Of a DNA stretch of 64,000 bases, positions 8,338-16,523 are shown in pieces (the stretch's first letter is position 1; the number at the start of each line of letters is the position of its first letter). The notes under the pieces were generated by a model. It was not told the DNA's origin. It saw nothing but the letters and a program-made list of their open reading frames with translations, and searched no databases. Made by a program: the position numbers and the translations under genes. The DNA is from Allomeiothermus silvanus DSM 9946 (GTDB lineage: Bacteria; Deinococcota; Deinococci; Deinococcales; Thermaceae). Where the stretch lies: contig NC_014212.1 in NCBI RefSeq assembly GCF_000092125.1, positions 2,752,279 through 2,816,278 of the forward strand. The letters run 5' to 3'.

Positions 8338-8430
8338 GCGCAGGTTTTGCTGTTGCTCGAGCGCCACAACACTGAATCCCCCATCGCTCTGCCTTGCGGG
8401 GAAGGGATTAATTTCTCGGATAGGGCATAG

Positions 8431-8497
8431 GACGTACGACGTACGACGTTCGACTTTCTGTTTTCAGCGTTCCGCGTTTTGCGTTGAGCGTTGAGCA
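8431..8497. repeat. short tandem and dispersed repeat
   Basis: Bases 8431-8454 are a tandem run of the heptamer ACGTACG (GACGTACGACGTACGACG then a decayed unit). They are followed by TTCAGCGTTCCGCGTTTTGC and GTTGAGCGTTGAGCAT, the same word family as the repeat near 3361. The repeat reaches into the 3' end of the next gene and encodes its last residues (QNAQRSTQNAER). Confidence 0.45.
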
Positions 8498-8922
8498 TTC
8501 TGCGCCTGCCGCCAATACAGCGCCCGGTTCTCCGGGTAAAACAGCCAAATCAGCCCTAACACCGGCTGGATCAGGGGTAAAAAGCCATAGTCCACCCCGT
8601 ACAGGTGCCATACCGTCCGCCCGATAAAAGCCGGTTCGATCACGCTCCAGGTCCCCACGATCAGCACGCCCAGGGTCTCGAGCCCCAGAAGCACCACCGC
8701 CATGTACCAGGCCCAAGGCCTGCGCACGATAAAGCCCAGCGTGGCCAGCAGATAGGCCAGCGCCGCGACAGCGGACAGCGTGGGGGGGAAGTAATCGCTG
8801 ACGCCGGGTTTGAAGAAGAGCTGGTAGATGGCCCTGGCCCCGGCAGAAAGGGCCAGCACCGGATAGGAAACGGTAAGGATCTGTCCGGCAGCGCGAACGA
8901 GTTGGGGAGAAGGGCGAATCAC
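8464..8922 (-). CDS. small integral membrane protein of unknown function
   Basis: I do not recognise the family. The 152-residue protein has about four hydrophobic segments (near residues 15-32, 48-66, 72-94 and 113-128), short loops and a polar tail encoded by the dispersed repeat. It starts with a GTG. A TAGACT hexamer six bases upstream could be a leaderless -10. IS481 copy B lies only 17 bp before the start, so any native -35 has been moved away and expression may be changed. Confidence 0.5.
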   Translation of the reverse strand: MIRPSPQLVRAAGQILTVSYPVLALSAGARAIYQLFFKPGVSDYFPPTLSAVAALAYLLATLGFIVRRPWAWYMAVVLLGLETLGVLIVGTWSVIEPAFIGRTVWHLYGVDYGFLPLIQPVLGLIWLFYPENRALYWRQAQNAQRSTQNAER

Positions 8923-8939
8923 GCCTTTAGTCTAGGGTC

Positions 8940-10079
8940 TGAACCCGGACAAACACATGTGAGACTCTAAGCTGGGATAAAAAGAGGGGAACCGACCAGG
9001 AAAGGAGGTTCCCCAGGTGCAGTTTACCACCGTTGGCCGAGAGATATGGAGAGGCGCTAGACAAGCACAGAGGCTGGCCGAGGCCAACGCAAGCGACCCA
9101 GAGGTCCAGGAACGTCTGCGCAAGCTCCGACTGGTCAAAGCCCTGCGTGAAAGTAAAAAGAGCTGGAAGGAGATCCAGGACCTGGTCGGGATCAGCCGGG
9201 CCACCTACCACCGCTGGCAAAAAGCCCTAAAAGAAAAGGGCCTGGCTGGACTCAAACCCCGCTCCCGCCGCCCTAAGCACCTGCGCACAAAGGTCCACTG
9301 GACCCCAGGGCTGCTCATTAGAATAGAAACTCTCCGCAAGGAAAACCCCACCTGGGGACGCTGGTCCATCTGGCTTACCCTCCGCAAGGAGGGTTTCCAG
9401 ATGAGCGAACGCACGGTGGGGCGCATCCTGGCCTACCTGGAGAAGCACCGACGTATCGAGAGCGTGGCCGGCTACCTGGCCCGGACTCAAAGAGGGAAGC
9501 TAAAGCGAAGGGTAAACCGGCCCTACGCCAAAAGGAAGCCCCGAGGATACGAGGCCAGGGCTCCTGGGGACCTGGTCCAGGTGGACACCCTCACCCTGAC
9601 CTTAGGACCGGGAAGCATGGTCAAGCACTTCTCGGCGATTGACCTCCATAGCCGGTTTGTCCTGGCGGAGGTGCACAGCCGGGCCACGGCTAAGCTTTCT
9701 GAGGGGTTCTTGTCCTTGCTTCTGGCCAGGGCCCCTTTTCCCATCCGGGCCATCCAGGTGGATGGGGGCAGCGAGTTCATGGCCGAGTTTGAGGAGGCCT
9801 GCTGTGCTCTGGGGATTGCCTTGTTTGTGCTACCGCCGAGGAGTCCTAAACTCAATGGTCACGTGGAGCGGATGCAGCGGACCTTCAAGGAGGAGTTCTA
9901 CACCCGGCCTTTGCCCACCCCGCTCAGCGAGCTGCAGGCAGAGCTGGATACCTACCTGGACTACTACAACCGCCGAAGGCCTCACATGGCCCTGGGGGGT
10001 CTTGCTCCGCTGGAGTTTTTGGCTAAGATGCAAGAGGAGTCGGTTCCTCAAAGAGTCTCAAATGTGTTGACCGATTACA
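8940..10079 (+). mobile_element. IS481-family insertion sequence, copy B
   Basis: A full 1,140-bp copy of the element described for copy A. It is flanked by a perfect 5-bp direct repeat GGGTC (8935-8939 and 10080-10084), showing simple insertion without later rearrangement at this site. It lies between the small membrane protein and the iron-uptake promoter. Confidence 0.95.
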
Positions 10080-10087
10080 GGGTCTAG
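9017..10087 (+). CDS. IS481-family transposase, copy B
   Basis: The same 354 element-encoded residues as copy A, with the helix-turn-helix and the D190/D249/E284 triad intact. The GTG start is eight bases after AAGGAGG. The stop codon comes from the target: the frame leaves the element after LTDY, reads Arg-Val across the duplicated GGGTC and stops at the following TAG. Confidence 0.92.
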   Translation: MQFTTVGREIWRGARQAQRLAEANASDPEVQERLRKLRLVKALRESKKSWKEIQDLVGISRATYHRWQKALKEKGLAGLKPRSRRPKHLRTKVHWTPGLLIRIETLRKENPTWGRWSIWLTLRKEGFQMSERTVGRILAYLEKHRRIESVAGYLARTQRGKLKRRVNRPYAKRKPRGYEARAPGDLVQVDTLTLTLGPGSMVKHFSAIDLHSRFVLAEVHSRATAKLSEGFLSLLLARAPFPIRAIQVDGGSEFMAEFEEACCALGIALFVLPPRSPKLNGHVERMQRTFKEEFYTRPLPTPLSELQAELDTYLDYYNRRRPHMALGGLAPLEFLAKMQEESVPQRVSNVLTDYRV

Positions 10088-10159
10088 CCCCAGACAAGTG
10101 TACCTAGCCTTAATGCAAGTAATTCTTATTCCTAAATTAGTAAATTCCGACTGGAATAC

Positions 10160-10188
10160 TTGACATTAACCCCCCGGGCCTTTACACT
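10160..10188 (+). promoter_or_regulatory. sigma-A promoter of the iron-uptake operon
   Basis: TTGACA (10160-10165), a 17-bp spacer and TACACT (10183-10188) make a near-consensus promoter 46 bp before the first gene of the operon. The spacing predicts transcription starting near 10195. The A+T-rich stretch at 10110-10145 upstream could hold an UP element or a metal-regulator site; I cannot assign one. Confidence 0.65.
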
Positions 10189-10233
10189 TCCCCTGCACGC
10201 CTCGGGTCTCCTCGAGGCGCATAGGGGAAAACC

Positions 10234-11295
10234 ATGAAAAAAGTCTTTTCCGTGCTTCTCGCTTCGGCGCTGGCCCTCGGGGTCGCCCAGGCCCAGCAGA
10301 GCCTGACCCTCTACACCGGGCGCAGCCAAGCCCTGGTAGACAAGTTGGTACAGCAGTTCCAGAAAGACACCGGGATCAAAGTCAACGTGCGCTACGGACG
10401 CGACGCGGAGATCCTGGCGGCTTTGCAGGAAGAAGGCAGCCGTAGCCCCGCCGATGTGTTCTGGGCCAACACCTCAGGGGCCCTCGAGGAGGCGGTCAAG
10501 CGCAACCTGCTGGTTCAGCTACCGGCCAGCCTGACCCGCCAACCGCAGGAGTTCGTACCCTCCCACGGGCGCTGGGTTCCGGTTTCGGTGCGGTTCCGGG
10601 TGGCGGCCTATAACCCCACCAAGGTCAAGGACTCGGACTTCCCGGCCTCGGTGATGGACCTGCCCAAGGTGGCCAAGTTCAAAGGGCGCATCGGCTGGAC
10701 CCCCACCTACTCGAGCTTCCAGGACTTCATCACGGCCATGCGGGTGGTGAAGGGGGAGGCCGCCACTAAAGCCTGGCTCCAGGCCATGATCGCCGCCGGG
10801 GCCAAGGCCTACCCTTCCAACCCGCCCATGCTCGAGGCCATGCAGGCCGGGGAGATCGACGTAGCGCTCACCAACCACTACTACATCCAGCGCATTCTGG
10901 CCGGGGTGGGCGAGGGCGAGTATGAAGGCAAGGAAGAGAGCGAGGAAGAGGAGAAAAAAGAGCTGGCCGCGCGCGAGGCCAAGGCTGGGGTGGCCACCCA
11001 CTACTTCGCCCCCGGCGACGTGGGCGGTCTGGCCCTGGTGACGGGTGCAGGCATCTTGGCTACCAGCAAGCATCAGACCAATGCCACCCGTTTCCTCAAC
11101 TACCTGCTTTCGAAAAAGGCCCAGCCCTACTTTGTGGATGAGGTGCGGGAGTACCCGGTGATCGCCGGGGTGCGCGTGGCCAAGGGGATGCTGCCCTTTG
11201 CCAACGCCATTCGCCTCAGCCCCAAAATCGACTTCGCCAAGCTAACCGACTTGGAAGGCACCCTCAAGCTATTGCGCGAGGTAGGGCTGCTTTAG
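10234..11295 (+). CDS. iron(III) ABC transporter substrate-binding protein
   Basis: A periplasmic ferric-iron binding protein of the FbpA/FutA type that hands iron to the permease encoded three genes downstream. It has a clear signal peptide (MKKVFSVLLASALALGVAQAQ), then LTLYTGRSQALVDKLVQQF, the usual opening of the mature family. Tyrosines that commonly bind iron are seen in NHYYIQR, about two thirds along. An unusual acidic/lysine-rich stretch (EGEYEGKEESEEEEKKE, about residues 229-245) follows. It opens an operon with the next four genes, 1 bp from its neighbour. Confidence 0.85.
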   Translation: MKKVFSVLLASALALGVAQAQQSLTLYTGRSQALVDKLVQQFQKDTGIKVNVRYGRDAEILAALQEEGSRSPADVFWANTSGALEEAVKRNLLVQLPASLTRQPQEFVPSHGRWVPVSVRFRVAAYNPTKVKDSDFPASVMDLPKVAKFKGRIGWTPTYSSFQDFITAMRVVKGEAATKAWLQAMIAAGAKAYPSNPPMLEAMQAGEIDVALTNHYYIQRILAGVGEGEYEGKEESEEEEKKELAAREAKAGVATHYFAPGDVGGLALVTGAGILATSKHQTNATRFLNYLLSKKAQPYFVDEVREYPVIAGVRVAKGMLPFANAIRLSPKIDFAKLTDLEGTLKLLREVGLL

Positions 11296-11296
11296 C

Positions 11297-12574
11297 ATGC
11301 GGATTTTGTTTGCGGTTGTTCTTCTACTGGCCAGCGCCTCCGCTCAGGCGGATTACCCGCTGGCGAAATCCCTGGCCGATGGGGTGATTCTGCCCACCTA
11401 CACCGAGCTGTTGGCGCGACTGAAGGGGCTAGAGGGAGCCGCTCGGAGCCTAAAGGCCAAACCCACCCCCGCCAACCTGGAAGCCGCCCGCACCGCCTGG
11501 CGGGCGGCCCGCATTCCCTACGAGCGCGCCGAGGGATTCGCCTTCGGCCCCATCGGCGACTACGACCCCTTGCTCGATACCTGGCCCATCGACCGGGAGG
11601 GGCTCGAGGCCTTGCTTAAGGGAAGCCAACCCCTGAGCGCGGCGGATTTCGCCAAGCTGCCCTCGGAGGTGCGCGGCTTCCACGCGGTTGAATACCTCCT
11701 GTGGGGCCTCAAGGGGCAGAAAAAAGCCGCACAGCTGCGCCCGCGCGAACTGCAGTACATCGAGCTGGCCAGCGCCGACATGGTGCGCCAGGCCAAGGCC
11801 AACCTCACTGCCTGGCAGCAAGGCTTTTACGCCCGCTTCACCCGCCCCTCCGACCTCTATAAAAGCGAAGCCGCCGCGCTCGACGAGATCATCGGGGGTC
11901 TGGTGGGGATCATCGCCGAGATCGCTGATGAAAAGCTGGGCAATCCCCTTCAGGCCAACGACCCGCTGGTAGCGGAGAGCCCGTTTTCAGGGAACTCCCT
12001 CGAGGACTACCGGCAAGACCTCGAGGGAGCCCGCCGGTACTACCTCGGCGGCCAGCCCGCGTCGCAAAAAGCCGGGATCGGCGGTTGGATCGCAGCCCAG
12101 GACCCCGGGAGCCATGCCGCCATCTTGCGTGCGTTCGATATAGCTAAAGAAGCATTGGCTGCTATCCCCTCTCCACTTTCCGAAGCTTTGCAAACCCCCA
12201 AGGGCCAGGCGCGGATCAAGACCGCCCAGGCTGCATTGCAAAACCTGCGCGGGCTTCTCGAAAGCCGCGCGGTGGGGCTCGTTCGTCAGCAGCAAAGCCC
12301 CTTTGACCAGCTACGCTCGCAGCTACGGGCGGTTTCGGACGAGTACATCGGCGAAGGGGAGATCGGCGAGGCGCTCGAGGCCTTTGACGGCGTACACACC
12401 GCCATGGCCCGTCTGCGGCCCTTGCTGAAGAGCCCGCAAACCTGGCAAGATCTCGAGCAGGCCCTACGAAAGCTCGAGGACCTGGTGCGCTCCGGTGCAC
12501 CTGCCGCCGAGGTGAAGGCCGCCCTCGAGCAACTGAACCAGGCCATCAGCATAGCTGAACAAGCGACGAGATGA
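11297..12574 (+). CDS. imelysin (M75)-family iron-uptake protein
   Basis: A secreted protein of the imelysin/EfeO (M75) family, which acts in iron handling outside the cytoplasmic membrane; proteolytic activity is doubtful for the family. A short signal peptide (MRILFAVVLLLASASAQA) precedes the helical M75 domain. Its GxHxxE signature is at residues 127-132 (GFHAVEYLLWG). The region beyond about residue 240 is a further helical repeat (DLEGARRYYLGG, DIAKEALAAI), matching the two-part EfeO-like layout. It is wedged between the binding protein and a di-haem protein, overlapping the latter by 4 bp. Confidence 0.8.
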   Translation: MRILFAVVLLLASASAQADYPLAKSLADGVILPTYTELLARLKGLEGAARSLKAKPTPANLEAARTAWRAARIPYERAEGFAFGPIGDYDPLLDTWPIDREGLEALLKGSQPLSAADFAKLPSEVRGFHAVEYLLWGLKGQKKAAQLRPRELQYIELASADMVRQAKANLTAWQQGFYARFTRPSDLYKSEAAALDEIIGGLVGIIAEIADEKLGNPLQANDPLVAESPFSGNSLEDYRQDLEGARRYYLGGQPASQKAGIGGWIAAQDPGSHAAILRAFDIAKEALAAIPSPLSEALQTPKGQARIKTAQAALQNLRGLLESRAVGLVRQQQSPFDQLRSQLRAVSDEYIGEGEIGEALEAFDGVHTAMARLRPLLKSPQTWQDLEQALRKLEDLVRSGAPAAEVKAALEQLNQAISIAEQATR

Positions 12575-13854
12575 AGCGAACGGTAGGGATCGCCATAGGG
12601 TGCTTGTTGGGGCTGGGTCTGGCGGTCTCCGGCGTCTTGCAAATCGAAGTGCAGGACGAGTCCTCGCGAGCCTACGGCCATCCCCTGCCCAACCTCACCC
12701 CCCAGCAAGAAGCCCTCTTCGCGCGGGGGGACGCTGCATTTAATGCCGTGTTCGTGCGGGCAGGGCGGCTCAATCCGGGGCTGGGGCCGCGTTTCAACAA
12801 CACCTCCTGCGCAGGTTGTCACGTTGGGGATGGACGGGGGTTGCCCATCTTCGGGGATGTCGCCAAGCACAGCCAGGGGCTGCTCAGGGTGAGCCTGCCC
12901 GGCGGCCAGCCCGTACCTGGGGTGGGGTTTCAGTTCAGGGATCAGGCTGTCCTCGGTTTTGAGCCCGACGGAACGCTGCGCGTGGAGTGGGAGGAGATAC
13001 CAGGCCAGTACGGCGACGGCACCCCCTACCGTCTGCGCAAGCCGAAGCTCACCGTCACCTTAGCTAACGGCAAGCCCCTGCCCGCGCAGGTGCAGACCTC
13101 CTTGCGGGTAGCCCCTCCTTCTTTTGGCCGGGGTTGGCTCGAGGCTACCCCCCAAGCGGAGATCCTGGCCCAGGCCGACCCTAATGACCAAGACCACGAC
13201 GGCATCTCCGGGCGGCCCAACTGGGTCAAGGACCACCGCGGGAAAACCCGGCTGGGCCGCTTCGGGCTGAAGGCCAATACCGCTGACCTGCTCGAGCAGA
13301 CCGCCGCTGCTTACCTCAACGACATGGGGCTGGGGAACCCGGTCTTTCCCGACGAAAACGGCAAGGTGGAGATCGGCCAACAGACCCTGGATATAGCCGT
13401 GTTCTACACCCAAACCCTCGCCGTACCCGCTCGCCGCAACCTGAGCGATCCCCAGGTCAGGCAAGGCGAGACCCTGTTTGCCCAGATGGGCTGCTCCAGT
13501 TGCCACACCCCGCGCTTCGTCACCGGGAACGACCATCCCATCGCCGCCCTGCGCAACCAGGAGATCCATCCCTATAGCGACCTCCTCTTGCACGATATGG
13601 GGAAGGGGCTGGCCGACGGGCGGCCGGATGGGGAGGCGAGCGGCCAGGAGTGGCGCACGCCTCCGCTATGGGGCATCGGCCTCACCCGTACCGTGCTGGG
13701 GGGCGACGAAGCCTATCTCCACGACGGGCGGGCACGGACGCTCGAGGAGGCCATCCTCTGGCACGGGGGGGAGGCGGAAGCCGCTAAAGCGGCCTTCCGC
13801 ACCGCTCCCACAGACTTCCGCGCGGCATTGTTGGCCTTCCTGAAGTCTTTGTAA
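12571..13854 (+). CDS. di-haem cytochrome c oxidoreductase (DUF1111)
   Basis: A secreted c-type cytochrome of the DUF1111 di-haem 'thiol oxidoreductase' family, distantly related to MauG and di-haem peroxidases. Haem-attachment motifs are CAGCH (residues 80-84) and CSSCH (308-312). An N-terminal hydrophobic segment directs export, and TPPLWGIG and YLHDGRARTLEEAILWHGGE are family hallmarks. Imelysin and DUF1111 genes are paired in several Gram-negative iron loci (for example in Pseudomonas). Placement inside an FbpABC-type operon suggests it helps change the redox state of iron, which is inference. It overlaps the previous gene by ATGA. Confidence 0.85.
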   Translation: MKRTVGIAIGCLLGLGLAVSGVLQIEVQDESSRAYGHPLPNLTPQQEALFARGDAAFNAVFVRAGRLNPGLGPRFNNTSCAGCHVGDGRGLPIFGDVAKHSQGLLRVSLPGGQPVPGVGFQFRDQAVLGFEPDGTLRVEWEEIPGQYGDGTPYRLRKPKLTVTLANGKPLPAQVQTSLRVAPPSFGRGWLEATPQAEILAQADPNDQDHDGISGRPNWVKDHRGKTRLGRFGLKANTADLLEQTAAAYLNDMGLGNPVFPDENGKVEIGQQTLDIAVFYTQTLAVPARRNLSDPQVRQGETLFAQMGCSSCHTPRFVTGNDHPIAALRNQEIHPYSDLLLHDMGKGLADGRPDGEASGQEWRTPPLWGIGLTRTVLGGDEAYLHDGRARTLEEAILWHGGEAEAAKAAFRTAPTDFRAALLAFLKSL

Positions 13855-13861
13855 GGAGTCT

Positions 13862-15460
13862 ATGGCCATGCTAAAAGCACGCCGTATGGTGCGAAACCAC
13901 GCAACCCGGCCCATCCCCCCGTATTTTCTTGTCCCGGCTGTGCTGGCCGGGGTAGGGGTATTGTTGCCCCTGGTGTATTTGCTGCTGCGGGCCTTCGAGG
14001 CCGATCCCAAGACCCTGGCCGAGCTGGTGTTGCGCGAGCGTAACCTGCGCCTTTTGGTCAACACCCTGCTGCTTGCCTTGGGGGTGGTGGCGGGGACTAC
14101 CCTGCTGGCGTTGCCGCTGGCCTGGCTCACCGCTCGGAGTGATCTGCGCGGCCAGCGGTTCTTGGCGCTGTTGCTGGTCCTGCCCCTGGCGATCCCCGGC
14201 TACGTGGGGGCCTTTGCCCTATTGGGAGCCAGCGGGCCGGGCGGGCTCATCCATGCCCTCACGGGTATCCCCTGGCCGCGGCCCTCGGGGTACTGGGGGG
14301 CCTTAGGCGTGCTGGTGCTGTTCACCTACCCTTACCTGTTTTTGAACCTGCGCTCGGCGTTGCTGGGGCTCGACCCCAGCCTCGAGGAGGCCGCGCGCAG
14401 CCTGGGGTATCGTGGGGGGGAGGTCTTTTTCAAGGTCGTGCTTCCGCAGCTAAGGCCCGCCCTGTACGCCGGTTGGCTCTTGGTGGGGCTGCACGTGCTG
14501 GGCGATTTCGGGGTGGTCAGCCTGATGCGCTTTGAGACCTTCAGCTACGCGATCTATTTGCAATACTCGGCTTCCTTCGACCGCATCTACGCGGCCTGGC
14601 TTTCGCTGATGCTGTTGGTGCTGACCGCTGGCCTTCTCCTAGCCGAGGCCCGGTTGCTGCGGGGGCTTTCCTTGAGCCGCGTCGGCCTGGGGAGCGCCCG
14701 CAAAGCGCGGGCTGTAGCGCTCGGGGGGTGGCGCTGGCCCGCCCTTGGCCTGGTGGTCTGCACGCTGGGGGCAGCGTTGGTGGTGCCGGGTGCGACCATC
14801 GTGTACTGGGTGTTCCGCTGGCCCGGCGACTACAACCGGGGCTTGGAGGGGATCGTGCAAAGCTTCTTGCACTCGGCCCAAGCTTCGGCTCCGGCGGCCA
14901 TCCTAGCGGCCTTGTTGGCCTTGCCGCTAGCCTATTTGGGGGTGCGTTTTCCTTCGGCGTTCTCGCGGGCCCTCGAGCGTACTGCCTACCTGGGCTACAC
15001 GGTGCCGCCGCTGGCGTTTGCCCTGGCGCTGATCTTCTTCAGCCTACGGGCAGTTCCCTTTCTCTATCAGACCTTGGCTTTGCTGGTGTTGGCCTACTCC
15101 TTGCACTTTCTAGCCGAGGCCATCGGACCGATCCGCAGCGCCCTCTACCAAGCCAGCCCGAGGCTCGAAGAAGCCGCCCGCAGCCTGGGCTATAGCCCTG
15201 TGGGGGCCTTTATGAAAGCCAGCCTGCCCATCATCCGGCGGGGGGTGGTGGCGAGCATGGCCTTGGTGTTTCTCTCGAGCATCAAGGAACTTCCCCTTAC
15301 CTTCCTCTTGGCCCCGGTGGGTTTTGACACCTTGGCCACGCGCATCTGGGGGTACACTTCGGAAGCGATGTTCGCCGAAGCCGCCCCTTATGCTCTATTG
15401 ATCGCTTTTTTCTCGGCGCTGTTCGTAGGGCTACTGCTCTCCCAGGAGAGGAAAACGTGA
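13862..15460 (+). CDS. iron(III) ABC transporter permease (fused FbpB type)
   Basis: An inner-membrane permease of 532 residues made of two BPD_transp_1 domains in tandem, the usual FbpB layout with about 12 transmembrane segments. Each half carries the EAA loop that contacts the ATPase: LEEAARSLGYRGGEVFFKVVLP (first half) and LEEAARSLGYSPVGAFMKASLP (second half), the recurrence of EEAARSLGY showing the internal duplication. AAGGAG precedes two nearby ATGs (13862 and 13868). It overlaps the ATPase gene by GTGA. Confidence 0.9.
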   Translation: MAMLKARRMVRNHATRPIPPYFLVPAVLAGVGVLLPLVYLLLRAFEADPKTLAELVLRERNLRLLVNTLLLALGVVAGTTLLALPLAWLTARSDLRGQRFLALLLVLPLAIPGYVGAFALLGASGPGGLIHALTGIPWPRPSGYWGALGVLVLFTYPYLFLNLRSALLGLDPSLEEAARSLGYRGGEVFFKVVLPQLRPALYAGWLLVGLHVLGDFGVVSLMRFETFSYAIYLQYSASFDRIYAAWLSLMLLVLTAGLLLAEARLLRGLSLSRVGLGSARKARAVALGGWRWPALGLVVCTLGAALVVPGATIVYWVFRWPGDYNRGLEGIVQSFLHSAQASAPAAILAALLALPLAYLGVRFPSAFSRALERTAYLGYTVPPLAFALALIFFSLRAVPFLYQTLALLVLAYSLHFLAEAIGPIRSALYQASPRLEEAARSLGYSPVGAFMKASLPIIRRGVVASMALVFLSSIKELPLTFLLAPVGFDTLATRIWGYTSEAMFAEAAPYALLIAFFSALFVGLLLSQERKT

Positions 15461-16515
15461 GCCTGCGGGTAGAGAACCTCACCAAACGCTTCCACCCGGA
15501 TCTGCCCCCGGTGGTGCAGGAAGTGAGCTTTAGCCTCGAGCGGGGGGAGGTCTTTGCCCTGTTGGGGCCTTCCGGCTGTGGCAAAACCACCACCTTGCGC
15601 CTCATTGCGGGGTTTGAGCACCCCGACGCCGGGGCGATCTACGTGGACGGCCAGGCCATCACCCACCTTCCGCCCGAGCGGCGCGGCATCGGCTTCGTCT
15701 TCCAAGACTACGCGCTTTTCCCTCACCTTACCGTAGAGCAAAACGTGGCCTTCGGGTTGCGCGGGATGAGCGCTAAAGCTCGGCGGGAACGGGCCATGGA
15801 GGTCTTGCAGATGGTGGGGATGACCGTCTTCAAAGACCGCAAACCCAGCGAGCTTTCCGGCGGGCAACAGCAGCGGGTCGCGCTGGCCCGGGCCATCGCG
15901 CCGGGGCCAAAGGTGGTGCTCCTCGACGAGCCTTTTAGCAGCCTGGATGCCGGGCTGCGCCAGGCCACCCGCGACGAGGTGCGCCATCTGCTCAAGGCCA
16001 GCGGGATCGCCTCGGTGCTCGTCACCCACGACCAGGAAGAAGCCCTCTCCTTCGCCGACCGGCTGGGGGTGATGCGCTCGGGCCGGCTCGAGCAGATCGG
16101 AACCCCGGAGGAGGTCTACGAGCGCCCCTCCACCCCTTTCGTGGCGCAGTTTTTAGGCCGCACCAACCTGTTGCCGGGGGAGGCTCGGGGCCTCGAGGCC
16201 ACCACCGCCTTGGGCAAGTTGGCCTTGGCGAGCGGGGCGGTAGGCCCGGTGATGCTCTCGCTGCGCCCGGAGCACCTGCGGCTCGAGATGGGCGGCGAGG
16301 CCGAAGTCCTGGCGCGCGAGTTCAAAGGCCACGACCTCACCTACCGGGTACGCCTGGCGGGCCGGGAGTATCTGGTACACGAGGCCTCCGGCAGCGCCTT
16401 CCGGCCCGGCGACCGGGTGCACATCCGGGTGGTGGCTAAAGCGGTGGTGGTGGGGCAGCACGAGCACCCCTCCCCCGAAGTGAGTGTTTTTAGCGTTCCC
16501 AGGCCTGAGCGGTAA
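15457..16515 (+). CDS. iron(III) ABC transporter ATPase
   Basis: The cytoplasmic ATPase that powers the permease encoded before it. It contains Walker A GPSGCGKTTTLRL, Q-loop FVFQDYALFPHLT, signature LSGGQQQRVALARA, Walker B VVLLDEPFSSLD and the switch histidine in VLVTHDQEEA. A TOBE-like C-terminal domain follows from about residue 240. The GTG start overlaps the permease stop, giving translational coupling. The FbpC type is inferred from context. Confidence 0.9.
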   Translation: MSLRVENLTKRFHPDLPPVVQEVSFSLERGEVFALLGPSGCGKTTTLRLIAGFEHPDAGAIYVDGQAITHLPPERRGIGFVFQDYALFPHLTVEQNVAFGLRGMSAKARRERAMEVLQMVGMTVFKDRKPSELSGGQQQRVALARAIAPGPKVVLLDEPFSSLDAGLRQATRDEVRHLLKASGIASVLVTHDQEEALSFADRLGVMRSGRLEQIGTPEEVYERPSTPFVAQFLGRTNLLPGEARGLEATTALGKLALASGAVGPVMLSLRPEHLRLEMGGEAEVLAREFKGHDLTYRVRLAGREYLVHEASGSAFRPGDRVHIRVVAKAVVVGQHEHPSPEVSVFSVPRPER

Positions 16516-16523
16516 AGTAGGGC

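Noticed and set aside
8431-8454. Tandem heptamers as a possible CRISPR or satellite
   Set aside because: The unit is only 7 bp with about three copies and no spacers; it is a simple tandem repeat.
4820-10079. IS copies A and B as a composite transposon carrying wzz, osmC and two other genes
   Set aside because: Each copy has its own target duplication (B perfect, A at least 4 bp) adjoining its own ends, so they inserted independently; no outer duplication spans the pair.
10111-10130. Fur-box-like TAATGCAAGTAATTCTTATT before the iron operon
   Set aside because: It has some Fur-box character but weak symmetry and lies about 30 bp upstream of the -35, far from the usual repression position. 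I did not call it.
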